The notes beneath the pieces were generated by a model, which saw nothing but the letters and a program-made list of their open reading frames with translations, was not told the DNA's origin and ran no database searches. From assembly GCA_951799405.1 (NCBI GenBank), contig OX637332.1, positions 16,993,001 to 17,057,000 on the forward strand: a stretch of 64,000 nucleotides of DNA, in the 5' to 3' direction. This document shows, piece by piece, positions 44,346 to 57,298 of the stretch. The translations under genes and the position numbers were made by a program. The DNA comes from Agapetus fuscipes. Taxonomy: Eukaryota > Arthropoda > Insecta > Trichoptera > Glossosomatidae. Each line of letters begins with the position of its first letter. Position 1 is the first letter of the stretch.

Positions 44346-47300
44346 TAAATTAAATCAAATATGTTATCATAATTGTGTCCCTGTTTTTCATACAAATTCC
44401 ATAAATAAAATCCATTTGATAATTTTTCATAGTTGTTTTAATGTCTTTTAATATATTCCATTCATTTTTAACAACATTCTCATCAGGTGTAAAACATTCA
44501 AGGTGTTATATGTATATACATGATATCTTTATTTTTTAAAGAGATATATTATGTTACAAAAGGTAAATCCTTCCTTCCTTGAATATATTATTTATGTATG
44601 CGTATTTGGAATGCGGAGTTACTCAATACTGATTATCAAACCATGCGAACTTTAAAAAACAAAACTTACACACAATATGTAGGTATATATTTTTTAAAGA
44701 TGTAGGTATTCAAAACCATGCGTCACTAACACTGTAATGCTGATAAGTAAAAAGTACAATATATTTTAAATTTTAAAGATTTTAAATGTATACGCAAAAG
44801 ACTGACGCGTTATCATATTTCTTTACTAGCAAATTATTGCAGTGGCGTCATTGTTCACAACCTCCTTTTCTCATTAAACTGATAATGATTTGATAAACTA
44901 TGTCAAAAGAGAAGAAAGCTTACGTAAAATAAGAAAACAAGAAGCAAAATAAAAAATATTTTAAGCTCATTTTCTTTTATTTATTCTACACAGTTATATT
45001 ACAATCATTAGTAATTGTATTGATATACTCTGCAATGCAATGTGCCATGACTTAAAAGTGCGCCATGGCTTAAAATGCCTTCGTCATGCGCTTAGCGGTC
45101 ACAGTCTTAAATAAAGTCGTTAGCGGTCATCAAGAAAGTACTCGTCAGTAAAAGTTCATCATTCACTCATGACTGGGAAAAAATAAAGCATCATCATTTT
45201 ATGTTTTCACTTTGATCATTCTGACAGCAAACGCAGGGATTATTTGTAAGCATTAGAGGCATTTTCCCTACCCGCATTTGAACAAATGCGCCTTGAGTAT
45301 AGGCAAAATTGCATATCCAGCAGGCGCTTCAAATGAAATATCAAATACGGGTGTGTTACAGTAAAACAGTACCCAATTAAAAATCAGGACTAAATTTTTT
45401 GCTTCAAAAATTGACTTAATAGTAAAATAAATTCATCATTTAATGAATTTTCGTTTAATTTACATTCATGTCCCGTTTCTGATACTTAACGTTAACAAAT
45501 AATTTATTTGAAAATTTGTAACAAAATTAAGAGCACCGACTGGTTTGGAAGTTTTTTTACGATTGTAATTAATCACGCTTTGTCCTTAATTTCTTTTGGT
45601 CATGGTTAACATTTATCAATTTACAAATAAGTTGTTTGGAAGTTATTTTTACAACTTCCTAGAATCCAAAAATCTGTTGAAACGGCTGGAAGAAACTTGT
45701 GACAACCTAAATGAATACGAAACTTTTTTTGTTTTCAAGTAAGAAATAAATGTTCCTGAATTTGCTAGCCAGTAAATAATCAAAATTGAAAACAATGTAA
45801 AATGAACGCGCTTTTTTCACATGTATTTGAATTATTTTATATAAGGTACATAGATTATATAAGTCGAATTAAGGTTATTAACATTTTTGGAGCGGTGTGA
45901 TGAGATGTGTGAGAGAGAAGGGTCTATAGACAGTTAGACACGAATTATTCAATGATCTGATTGATTAAAATTACTATTACATTAGTTTACTCTCATTTAA
46001 AATGCTTATTAAAAAGTTGGAAAATGTTTTAAGCCGCCAAAAAATATTGTATTAAATTCAACAATTATTGTAAGAACAGAGTCTTTACCATTCTGTACAA
46101 AATAAGGACGCATCAAAATGTATGAAAAAAATGCGAATATTTTTTTTTCTCTCTACATTCTTAAAACTTAATGCTTTAATCACATTGACTGATACTGAAT
46201 GGTAAAAAATATAACAAAAAAATCAAGACACTTTATTTGAACTATTCAATGCAAGGCTATTTTGACACAATTTGAATGATCTGACTGCATTAAGCAAAGA
46301 AGCTTCAAGATACTGAATGGTTAAATGTAAGCAAAATTCAAAATTGCGATGAAATTTAATCTTAAAAAGAAGCATTGTGTGTGTTTTTTAAAGGAAAGTC
46401 TTTTTCGGTCGCAGAACATTTTGTTTACAAGTGAAAAATTCACACTGAAAGACTTTATTCTAGCAAACTACAATGCAGTTAATTCATGAACAAATAGTAA
46501 TTTCATTTAAAAATGAAAAAAAAAAAACACTTAATAATGTAAGCAATTACGCACCGTTTAATAAATACTTTAAAGAGAGAGTCTAGAAATCCATCAATTT
46601 TATTATATCTAAAAAGATAATTTTTATCCTACTTTATTTCATTTAAACATTAAGCAGGCTGGGAATCATCTCAGGTTAAAGATAAGACTCTGAAATAATG
46701 TCATTAAATGAAAACGTATGTATACTTTCAAAATGTTTTCAATTAATGAAGATTATACGGATAAACAAGAAACCTCTAAATTTTCCCAGCGTCTTCACTA
46801 AGGTTGTTCAAAATTGCGAAGAAAAAAAATTAAAAAGAAAAACAGCAAAAAGTTAAATAAAAAAAACTTAAAAGATTTACTATTAAAATATTTCTTGAAA
46901 AATTACGCGCGATTGTACTTAAAGAAAAATATACTCTCGTTGATAAACTACAAACCATTATTTATAAGTTAATCAAAGTTGTAATGCCTATGTTTCTCAT
47001 CAATTTATCATTTCCGGAAAACAATTGTTTTTTTTGTAAAATTTCAAGCATTGAAGTGACCTGTTGATCACTTATGTTTTTGTTGTTGTGTCACATCACT
47101 ACCAACAGGGCTTTTATACGACTTTGCCATTTTCTCCTGAACACCTGATTCAGGATAAAAAGATAGATTGAAAATGCAGTCTGAAGATGTTATTCTGTGA
47201 CTAACTACTTGTAAATATGTACCTTGTCATTGATATAAAACTTTTTTATTTTGTTTTCCGATTTTCGAGTAAAAGTCCTTGAAATTAGACAAACAGAGGA

Positions 47301-50300
47301 AATGAACCATTCTTTTCAACGATTTATAATAACTTGGCAAATCTAAACTGGTAATAGTTTTTATCTTTTCATATTTTATTATAATTTCCGCAAAAAATAG
47401 TTAAATTACTTTTGTAAAAAGTTTTGGCTCGGGTGTGTGACAGTTTGATGATTTATATTATTTAAAAATCCTTTTATTCTAAGTAAATTATGTACCATCG
47501 TACACATATTTACATATCATAGATATAATTATATATATAAGCATGTGTATAAATAGGAGTATTTAAAGTAACAATAACTTTGCATTACTTAAGTAATATT
47601 CATAAATACAAAATTTATATAAATATTGTGTCCCATAATAAAAATAACAATTAGTTATACATAGGGTTGTCAAATTACAAGTATCATTTTAGTAATAATA
47701 ATTATAATATATTGTCTCATTGATAGAGAAAGAACTTTGATTCAATCACTGTAGGCAAGACCCTAAAACAAACAAGCGCAATCATAATATCATGTACTTC
47801 ATAATATGCAAATAGGGTTCTGAAGTCACTTCAAAGGAATGTTAGACTATTGTAAGACTGTTAATGCAATGAACAAAATACAACAACTCAAAGAGGAATG
47901 TCTTATATTATTATAATCAACATTTATAAAATATATTTAATTAATAACAAACCTGACTAGACACAATCCATGTAGGTTATTATGCTTTCGTACAATTTAA
48001 GATACTGTGTTACACATTGAAAATTTTGGTAAAATATTTTATCACAACTCTTGGTGAACATAAATGTAATGTGGTATCTGAAGCTGTCCTCATTTAAATT
48101 GTTTACGTTAAATTACTGAAAAGTGATACAAATACGAGAAATTGGTTACAAATGATTTTTAATTAATAATTTGTAACGAATTCAACGATCAAATAACAGT
48201 ACGTAATAAATGTACAACAAGTATATTATTTACCGCATTGTTAATAATTCAAATTTATCTCTGTAAACAAATGAATAAATAGTTTATTTCTTCACAGAAC
48301 ACAAGAATTTAAATACATAATTGCATGATGATTATTAAAAATATATTGTGCTACCAGATTCAAAACTGGGAAAATAAACTATTTAAAAAAATGAAATAAA
48401 GATATATCCCACGTTTAATAATAAAGAGCGATAACTCAAAAATTGGGAAAATCGAGATTTTGTAATAAAACGCAAGAACAATGCGAGAGAAATAGGTAGA
48501 ATGCAACAGCCGTTCAATTTGGACGATTATGACAGAGATAAAACATCGGACGCCTTTTTCATCCCATACAAGTTGTACTGGTTGTCCGAACTTCGAACGT
48601 GATTTCCCAACATTCTTATTTTTTTAGTTATTTCTCTTTACTATTAAGGGTGCGATATATTGAAAATATAAAACTTCAGCAAATCCTACCTTAAAAGAAG
48701 TTTTGTTTTTTATGTGCCAAACGAGGGTTCTTCTCAAACTCAATGCGCGAGAGAGATATATTTAAATATGTATATATTTTTTTCTTGAAGTTGATTTGTA
48801 AACGTAAGCATGTAGGTAGATACTCTATTGAATGGTACACATTCACATAATCAGTTGATTACTTTCAGGGAGCACGAAACTGAACTGCTTACTGTATTCG
48901 ACTATATAATTATGTATCTGCGTCAAGTGGTAAACAAGAATGATTGTATGAATGATGGATGTATGTGTGGTTTGCAATAAATGCAATAATTGTATTTATA
49001 TATTTATATATGATGCCATTCAGCGATTTTGATATTATGTTGGAAGCTTGCTCTTCTAGCCATTATAAAAATTTGCTAAAGAAAAACTGAGATTCTAACA
49101 ACACCTTCTTTCCAAGAGGATTTCTTAATGTACTATTTTTAATTAATAATTATCTGAACCTTATGGCGAATGGGCGTTTTGTTTTACTTTGTTTAGTGTT
49201 TATCATAAAGTCAAAGCATTAAGCTTTTTCTTATTCGTAGCTCGCATGCATTTAATTTTGATTTTGAATAATTATCTATGGCAATGACTTGGCTAACTTG
49301 AGAGCTATAGAACTATAAGAAGAAATATGACTAGAGGGTCCTATACAGATATTTAACAACTATCGGATTCGTACCTACAACTACTCCGTCTCAGATGACC
49401 GAATGAATCTTTAGTATTCCAATAGTAACATTAGGATGTAAAACAAACTCGTTAAGTTGGTTGTACGGAATTACAATAATTAAACTGGTGGAACCTTCAA
49501 AAGCGAGGGTGCTGCTTATTAAAGAATAGAATAGTATAAGTACGTTACAGTACTCTGGTACAGATTGTAGGATATGGATAACAATCGAATGAGGAATGAA
49601 TTATAACTACTTACTTATCGATTTAGATAATTATTCGATTAACGCTTCATAAACGAGTTTAAAATCTTCGAGCTAGGCAAAAGCTATGTCCAACCCTAAT
49701 ACACTGTTGTATAGAAGCCCCACACAGCCCGAACGTTCAAGCACTTAAAACAGTGCTTTAAATTAAAGGAAAAAGAGGCTAGCGACTCTGGCATACTCCA
49801 ATCTTCCTTTTCAACCATCGACACTCGTATTTAATACTACTTAGTTTAACTTTAAAATAGCTTAAATTATAGACGGTTTAGTGGTCAACATGTTCGTTAC
49901 GTAGAAATGTCGCATGAACGTTATGTGGAACAGAAAGAAAACTTAAAGGTTTGTGGGTTCTTCTGCTAAGACACTGATTGCTTGAATCGCCTCTCGATCC
50001 TTAAATTAACTCGAAATAAAAACATGTTCATGTTTTAGAGCACTGCATGATTGTTTATGCTTGGATCAACTTAGAGAGAGGTACTTAATCAATATTAAGA
50101 TGTTAGAACGCAGAGAGGCGACACGGTCAGTACTTGGGAATGGATCACAGGGCTGCGATATAAGTATTAATAAGAACTACTGCAGTGTAGTTATTTACTC
50201 TGTCTTTGTTAATGATGGCAATTTATAAATTAGTTACTTATAAAATGGCTCAGTTGTAAAGAAGTCATTAAGTATGTTATAATTAATTATATAATCATAA

Positions 50301-52990
50301 TAGTTTAAGTTTCTAAATTTCTTGTTTATCTATCTCAACTTTGAAGTTTAATGGCAGACCCTTGAACTATATAATACTTTAATATTTATTTAATTAGTAG
50401 TACTAGCAGCAATACAAAATCAGCTGTCATCTCATTATTCAATAAAAGCCTTTAGGTAATTATTATAAAAAATAATTATTTTATCACGGGAATAATTTTC
50501 GAAATTGCAATAAAGTAGGTACATAAAAAGTAACTTTAAAGTATTTTGTTGAATTTTTTCATAAAAACGAAAGTGCTTGAGGTCTTATGTGGAGTTGAGA
50601 TTACATTAAAGGTTTCATGGAGTATTTCTATCTTTATAATGTCTTTACACATTTTAATACGTACATTTTGAAATGATTGTTCTTGAATAATTTTACTCAT
50701 TGTATTTACTTTCACTTACAAAATTTAAAAGGTAAAATTTTAATTTTAAGCCAAAGCCAGGTTTACCACTGACTTTTTCATGCAAATGAGTGAGATAAAA
50801 TGTAATTGTGTAAGATCGATTTTTCTGAAAAAAAAAAATAAAAGTTGTTAACATGTACTTGCAAAATTACACATGAATTCTAGCTCTTAAACCAATATAA
50901 TTTGGATGTTAACTCAATATTGCATGGGTAAAATTTACCAAACTTTTTATAACTGAAATCTATGCATCAAACAATTTCCTAAGACCAGTCAAGTGATGGC
51001 TTTTTATCAAACGTTTTACCTTAAAGCATATTTTAAGATGCTAGTATAATAATCAAGGCTCTGTTCCCTCATATCTAAAAGGTTAGGTAGTTGATGAACA
51101 ATTTCATATATTACTCTAATTACTAAGTAATAATTGAATAATATTCATTTAATCTTTAGTTAAAGAATTGTAGGCATGTGACTATGCTATAATGTAATAA
51201 TGTTCTACCTACAACATAAAAGTCGAAGTTTCCGTTCACACAATCTAATAATGTCTTTTATCCTTTAAAATTGATTTATTTACTCCTTAAAGTTTAATTG
51301 ATGGAAAACGAAAGAAATTATTGTAAATATCCTGTAATCTCAACCATTATAAAGAAGAATTAATAAGCATCAATCAGATTATCACTGAGCATTATGTTTG
51401 ATGTTGTGTCTGTGGATAATAATTTACATAAGAATAACACTTTCAAAATATGGGGACCGATTCTAAGGAAAAGTTTCAATTCATCAGAAATATTGTTTCA
51501 AGGATTAATGCATTGAATTGAGAGATATTTCATAAGCCTACTTACATAATAAAAAAATGAAGCGTTTTAACGTTCTAGGTTTCTTATTTATAATAATCTC
51601 TGTTTTGCGATCTAGATATTAAATTATTTTCGATAAAATAAAGTCACAAGTGATGGCGGTTTTATTAAAAAAAAAAAAAAACACTATACCCGAACTTCGC
51701 ATAGAATTTCGTTTATGATGCAAGTTTTTATTTTACTAAGAGAGTTCCAGACTCTTTCCAATATATATATATATATATTTTAAATATTTTATAATGTCGT
51801 ATATATTATATTACAATGATTAAGAAAAAATATCTTTTACTTATAAAAATGTAGATTCTACAATAATCTGTTATTTAAAATACTCCGCAGTTACTATCGA
51901 AGTGTTGAATATGTGCTCTTCGTAAATATTGATTAAACGAATGCAGTAACTTGAATGTTGAAGGAACTCTCGCCTAGGGAATATTTAGCATCGGTAATGT
52001 TCTAAGCAGCCCGCCAGGTTCTATTGCGACATGAAAAAGGAGTCTTTGAACAACTTCCATCAATCCAAGTATTATATTAATTTACCTAATTTATTTTCGT
52101 ACAAATGTTAAGTTTGAAAACAAAACACTCGAGTTAAACGTTTTAAATTATGTTTTTAAAGGTGCAATATCATTGATTGAATTAAGATAAAATATATAGC
52201 AATAATTCTAGATTATCCACGATCGATATTTTACATAGTTGAAGAATGTAACAAAGCCGAGTTATATTTGTAATATGTTTGTGTATGATATTCATCTCGT
52301 CCTAGCTACATACATGTGCCAGGTTATACATATGTAGATCATGTGAGCAGAGTGATAAGCCGGATCACGCCTGTCCCTCTACTATTTGGCCAAAGAATAA
52401 CGCTACATTCTGCTCTCCTGGTTCCTGGAACCCAATGCACAGCCGACCGATCGCACGCGCACTGTCTTGCCTTCTCGAACGATATGCAACCACCTTCAAG
52501 TCGAATCAAATTACAATGGTACTTACACACTAAGAGTACTTAAAACTTTTGATAAAAAAAGTCTGATTTTAAAGTACAAATGTCAATTTTTTTTTATAAA
52601 TAATTTATTTATTTCCTGTATAAATTGTCCTTGTCGAATTTTTAAGTGTTCATGTTATATATCACTTTGATTACTTATAATGTTCTGGAGGTTTTGTTAA
52701 ATTTAGTGAATTTTATGAAGAGCAGCAGAGTACGGTGGGGACAGCTGGGGCAGGCGCAGGGGCGGCTTGGAGAGCGCCTCAGGAAGCGGCGTCCGCCCCA
52801 GGGTGGTCCTGGGCCTACACGCCCCACACTCCCACCCACTGCAGGCACGCCGTCTCTTTTACTGCAACACAAACACACCAGTCAGCCGGCAGCTCGATGT
52901 GCTCAACACGTCTGTAAGGGCATCTAGCAACATCTTCCTGTGTCAATTCAAGGTGGAACGCAATCAAATCGACAGCTGATACATTTTATA
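44346..52990. other. Long repeat-poor, non-coding AT-rich block
   Basis: In about 8.6 kb there is no Fam-A, SINE-B, SINE-C or hairpin copy, although such elements occur every 1-2 kb before it. No exon is recognised. Between about 52290 and 52975 the sequence becomes GC-rich, with open frames in several frames at once on both strands, which argues against a single coding exon. The block could be a long 3' UTR or regulatory domain of a neighbouring gene (Shaker lies downstream on the - strand). It contains a short TA run near 51760. Confidence 0.5.
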
Positions 52991-52994
52991 TTAA

Positions 52995-53222
52995 GACCGG
53001 TGCGTAGTCCAGTGGCAACACTTCGGACCCGTAAATGGAAGGTTGTGGGTTCGAATCCCGGCAGAGTACAAAAAAATTATCATTTATATTTTCATATATG
53101 CTCTTTGCTGGGTTGAAAAATTCTAAAACCTTTACCAAAGACCGATCACTAAATGTCCATCCAGCCTTACAGAAACTTTATCTTGCTTGAGTATTGGCGC
53201 TTTGCAGCGACGAACAAGCTCG
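52995..53222 (+). repeat. SINE-C
   Basis: GACCGGTGCGTAGTCCAGTG (A box TAGTCCAGTGG), then GGTTCGAATCCCGGC (B box), body to GCGACGAACAAGCTCG. The distal end is replaced by Rep-D. Confidence 0.88.
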
Positions 53223-53312
53223 TAATCAACACCTCTACAGCACTAGAACAAGTGATATAGATCCCTAGAGTCTCTGAAATCTAGAGAGTCTCCCGCACAG
53301 GATTTATTTAAA
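53223..53312 (-). repeat. Rep-D fused to SINE-C
   Basis: TCTACAGCACTAGAACAAGTG, ATAGATCCCTAGAGTCTC and GAGAGTCTCCCGCACAGG are the reverse complement of the unit at 11494-11575. Confidence 0.65.
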
Positions 53313-53341
53313 AAAAGATTATACAGCGATCATACACGCTG

Positions 53342-53402
53342 CCATGTTTTATTGCGTTCTATCTTCAAATAGGTAGATCTATCGACTCGCGTTGAGGCTT
53401 GA
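53342..53402 (-). repeat. Single arm related to the 7648-7832 foldback element
   Basis: TTCTATCTTCAAATAGGTAG followed by ATCTATCGAC resembles CCTATCTTCAAATACG and ATCTATCGATGG in the right arm near 7776-7811. Confidence 0.5.
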
Positions 53403-53913
53403 CGCGCAATATACAAAGAGATCATTGCTAAGCAAACATTATTATCATAAATCTAAAAACTCGCTCTGCAAAACTATCGCAATACCAATCAGAAAGCACA
53501 ATTGTATCTGCTTGCAATGAACAAGCGCTAAAATTGGGAACAGTGTAAGAAATACAAAAAATTAAAGGATTTACAAGGAAGAGGATACATTTGGAAAAGT
53601 ATCAGAAAATAGCAGTTTATAAATTTCATAACTTAACTTTATTGGGATTTTTGACACATAATAAAATAAAGGCATATAAGATTTATTTCAGACTAAAAGG
53701 AAAAAATCAAAATTAAATTTTAAATATCAAATTTTCAGGGTTAATAAATGACAAGATAATATTTGGAGTAGGTAGCATGCACAGTCTAAATAAATCTTAC
53801 AGAAAATCATCAATATATTATTAATCAACTAAATTTAGAAAGTTAGATTTTTAAAAACATGCCAATGAAATACTGTAAAAAAATGATCGATAATCAGGTT
53901 TAAATAATATAAT

Positions 53914-53959
<46 letters not shown>

Positions 53960-53960
53960 A
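53914..53960. repeat. (TA)n microsatellite
   Basis: About 20 uninterrupted TA dinucleotides, likely to vary in length between individuals. Confidence 0.95.
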
Positions 53961-54122
53961 TAAACTCAAATAATTCAAAAAGCTTCAATTTTGATAGAAC
54001 AATAGTCAATGTCAAAATAATGGTATTCGAAATAAGGTAAACAGAGAAGGTATTTAAAATAATGCATTATTGCAACTGTTACTCTGTCAACATTTTCTTT
54101 GGAGGGGACCATGGTTTTCCAC

Positions 54123-54475
54123 TAAAAAAAAACGCAACTAAGATTCACATGTAGTGTAACTTCTGGCCTGCGTTATCCCTGAAGGGGTCGCATGTGGCAA
54201 TTCGGGACCTATTTATTTTTACAGGTAAGGGGGCCGACCTCACACCAACCACTTTCAGTTGAAGTGGGGGCTTCCCAGCTCCCAGGGGGGCTGGTTCTCA
54301 TTTCTTGTGAAGGCTGAGTAAGCCTTTGAGATCGAACCCTTGCTCTCGGCATGCAATGCAAGCAGTCTACCAATTGAGCTATCGACCTTTTTACGAGCTT
54401 GATTGTCGCTAATTCTCAAGCAAGACCCAGTTGCTGTAAGGCTGGATGGACCTTTGGTGACTAGACTTGGAAAAG
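54123..54475 (-). mobile_element. SINE-B/SINE-C heterodimer, second copy
   Basis: SINE-B (54123-54392) with the same internal deletion as at 36585 (GCCTTTGAGATCGAACCC) runs through CTTTTT into a shortened SINE-C (54393-54475, ACGAGCTTGATTGTCG ... GGTGACTAGA). Confidence 0.8.
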
Positions 54476-54927
54476 CCTTTGAGAAACTGGCAGGGTCTAC
54501 ATCTGACACTTATTTAAATCAGATGACAAGTCAGATCTGAGCGTCTCTGTATGAATAATAATGCAGAAAAAAGAAAATTTCTAACTATTCCTTATTTGAT
54601 AAGTTAAACAATTTGTTTCAATACTCATAGAAGTTTTAAAAGGAATTCACATGTAAAACATGAAATTTTATTTTTAATGATACAACAATAATTTACGTAA
54701 ATCAATGGTGAACTTGTTACAGAATCAAATAATTGTGGATGATAAAAATAAAAAGGGATTAAAAAATCAAAGATGCTTGCAGACATTGTGAAATCTAGTA
54801 AAGAGTAATATTACTAAGGAGCAGAAAAATGAATGATGAAATTTTAACTAATCCTAAAGAATTTTATTGATTGTAGAAGCATTAACTATTAAGCATTAAT
54901 CTATTATCTTAAAAGATAAAAAGAAAA

Positions 54928-55083
54928 AACAACTGTGTTGATGATTACTATGAGTATATTTTAACTCCACAACCGGTTTCGCAAACATCCGTTCCTATCA
55001 TCAGGTGGTGGTGATGCGAGGATGTTTGCGAAAGCGGTTGTGGAATTAAAATATACTCATAGTTATCGTAAACAAAGTTGTTT
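54928..55083. mobile_element. Foldback element with about 63-bp arms
   Basis: AACAACTGTGTTGATGATTA ... CGCAAACATCC is matched in reverse by GGATGTTTGCG ... AACAAAGTTGTT. On the - strand of the left arm (54973-55005) CTGATGA is followed by T, a poorly paired segment and GAAACC. The right arm has lost the CTGATGA part. Confidence 0.8.
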
Positions 55084-55536
55084 TTCTTTTAAATCCTAAG
55101 GAACTTTATTTTTTTATAATTGTATTTTTCAAAGATTTTTTTTTAAAGATAATAATGAAAATTTTGTTATTTTATTTCAAATTATATTAGTTAAAATGTG
55201 TTGTTAACACATTTGTGTGATTTTTTCATGTTTGTTGTCATATTTGTAATGCATTCAAGAAAAATCTATCACGAAAACCACTGCTGTTGCAATTTTTTTT
55301 AATATTATCAAATACTTTAAAATCTCACTAAGCAAGCATTTCAAACGGATCAATATATAGCGCCTAAACTACAAACGCCAAAAAAATTTGAGATTTTTGA
55401 AAAGAGCACACAGATTTAACAATAAAAATCTTCAAAAGTATCTATACAACTATGTATGAGTGGAAAAAAAACATTTTTGTAATTCTAGTTTGTGTCCGCA
55501 ATTATTTTTGGCAGTTCATTATTATCATTTCTTCAT

Positions 55537-55789
55537 ATCTAATCTAATCTAAGTTGCAAAGATATGTGTCATTGGGGATTCACATTACATGCATTCTCAC
55601 AAGCAGACACGTACAAGTTCGCGCTTGCGCATGCCGCATGTGAACCTACAGTGTAGAAAAACAAATCTCAAATGGACATACACCATGCAATTCTTGCCGT
55701 CCTTGCCTGAAACAGGGGTGACATTGGCAAAGTGAACTATTTTTACAGCATGGGTGGTCAGCCGCATACCAATCTATAAGTCAAGGAAT
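55537..55789 (-). repeat. Fam-A repeat, full length, TTAGA tail
   Basis: TCTAATCTAATCTAAGTTGC to CAATCTATAAGTCAAGGAA. The only clear Fam-A copy in the last 20 kb. Confidence 0.9.
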
Positions 55790-56457
55790 ATATACCTACA
55801 ACAAATGAAATTTTAGACACAAAGAAATGATAAAATAAACATGAAAACATAAAAAAAACATAATTATTCCCCAAATCATTTTTGCTATTTACTGCATTCT
55901 TTATTTTTTTTAAAGATTTTTCGTTAAGCGAGATGGATTGCAAAAATCTACAATAAAACGCAAGTATCAGACAATTTATTGTATATGCTAACAAATAACC
56001 TATTTAAAATCAATGATAAAATAATGTTTTTTGGTGAAGTAATTATAATTACATATTTTTTGTTCAAATTTACTAATGATGGATGGTAATGAATGATAAA
56101 TGTTCAAAATTTTAAGTAACATTGTGAATGCACCTTAGATGTCGTAGAGTGAAAGCTGTCACAAAAATAAACATTCTACGTTTAGCGTGGAATGCTTCAA
56201 TGAGTGACCACCTTCTTTTTGATATCCTCCTCAGAGCAAGCAGTATCAACATTAGTATATTTGGACTTGAGAAAAAAAGATAAAACTGCTAACAGTTCTG
56301 TTTTCGTGCTCTTAATAATTGATAGCGACATAAAGTTGATTTTAAACGAAAAACTTATGAAAATTATGCTGTAAGTATTTTTATTTGGTTATAAATCATT
56401 TAAATTTTGTTCAATCCTTAAAAAAATAAAAAAATAAAATAATAATAATTAGGCTGA

Positions 56458-56744
56458 TTTATTTTGTGAGCGCTGTTTTTGTGTGTATCACACCTCAAGA
56501 ACCATCTGCGAGCTTGGTCATCGCTGTAGAAAGCGCCAATTCTCAAGCAAGACCCAGTTGTTGTAAGGCTGGATGGACCTTTTGATGACCGGTCTTTGGT
56601 AAAGGTTTATGAATTTTTCAACCCAGCGAAGAGCAAATTATAAAATATAAATGTTTGGTATATTTTTTATGCTCCGCCGGGATTCGAACCCACGACCTTC
56701 CAGTTACGAGTCCGAAGTGTTACCACCTGAACTACGGACCGGTC
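56458..56744 (-). repeat. SINE-C, full length
   Basis: From TTTGTGAGCGCTGTTTTTG (distal end) to GGGATTCGAACCCACGACC and CTACGGACCGGTCC (tRNA-like head). It defines the distal end missing from other copies. Confidence 0.9.
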
Positions 56745-56802
56745 CTTAAACGAATTTATTTTGAATGTTAATGACAACAGATGAAAATTTTGTTGCTGGA
56801 GT

Positions 56803-56993
56803 GATGCTTTCCGGGATCTGTTGCCATGGTCTGTGGGAGCTGGAGCTTCCGGACGTTTCGCCTATTTCTACGATGGGCTTCTTCAGCGTAGAGTATGATC
56901 GTAAAAATGAGCGAAACGTCCGGAAGCTCCAGCTCCCACAGACCACGGCAACAGATCCCGGAAATCATCACTCCAGCATCATCAGCCGGCCGT
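56803..56993. mobile_element. Foldback element with hammerhead-like core and ACGGCCGG end
   Basis: Arms of about 55 bases: ATCTGTTGCCATGGTCTG ... CCGGACGTTTCGC and GCGAAACGTCCGG ... CAGACCACGGCAACAGAT. On the - strand 56852-56887 reads CTGAAGA, A, stem GCC/GGC, GAAACGTCC. ACGGCCGG (- strand, 56986-56993) marks the outer end, as it does beside the 35301-35600 element, although the arm sequences differ. Confidence 0.85.
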
Positions 56994-57298
56994 GTAAGAC
57001 TGAAAATCTTGTTCTTGTTCAGTCATCTTCAAAACTATCGTTGTAAGGTAGTTTTAAAAATAATTTGAGGAGCCTTAATAAAACAAATTAAAACCATTAG
57101 AATTTGGCAGCTACTTTAATTGAAAGTCACTTGTTTAAAACCCGCGAAGGTTTATTTGAAAAAATCAAAAAATTTAATCCAAATAAAAATGACAAGCTCA
57201 TCAGAATACTGCAGTTCACTTATTCGAAATAAACTATTGTTGAATCTGCTCACGCTTAGAAAATCTATGATGTGAGATAGCAAAATGAACAGCCTTAC

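Noticed and set aside
52646..52979. GC-rich open frames as a coding exon
   Set aside because: Frames on both strands and in several registers are open at once, none has a recognised domain, and splice signals are not convincing.
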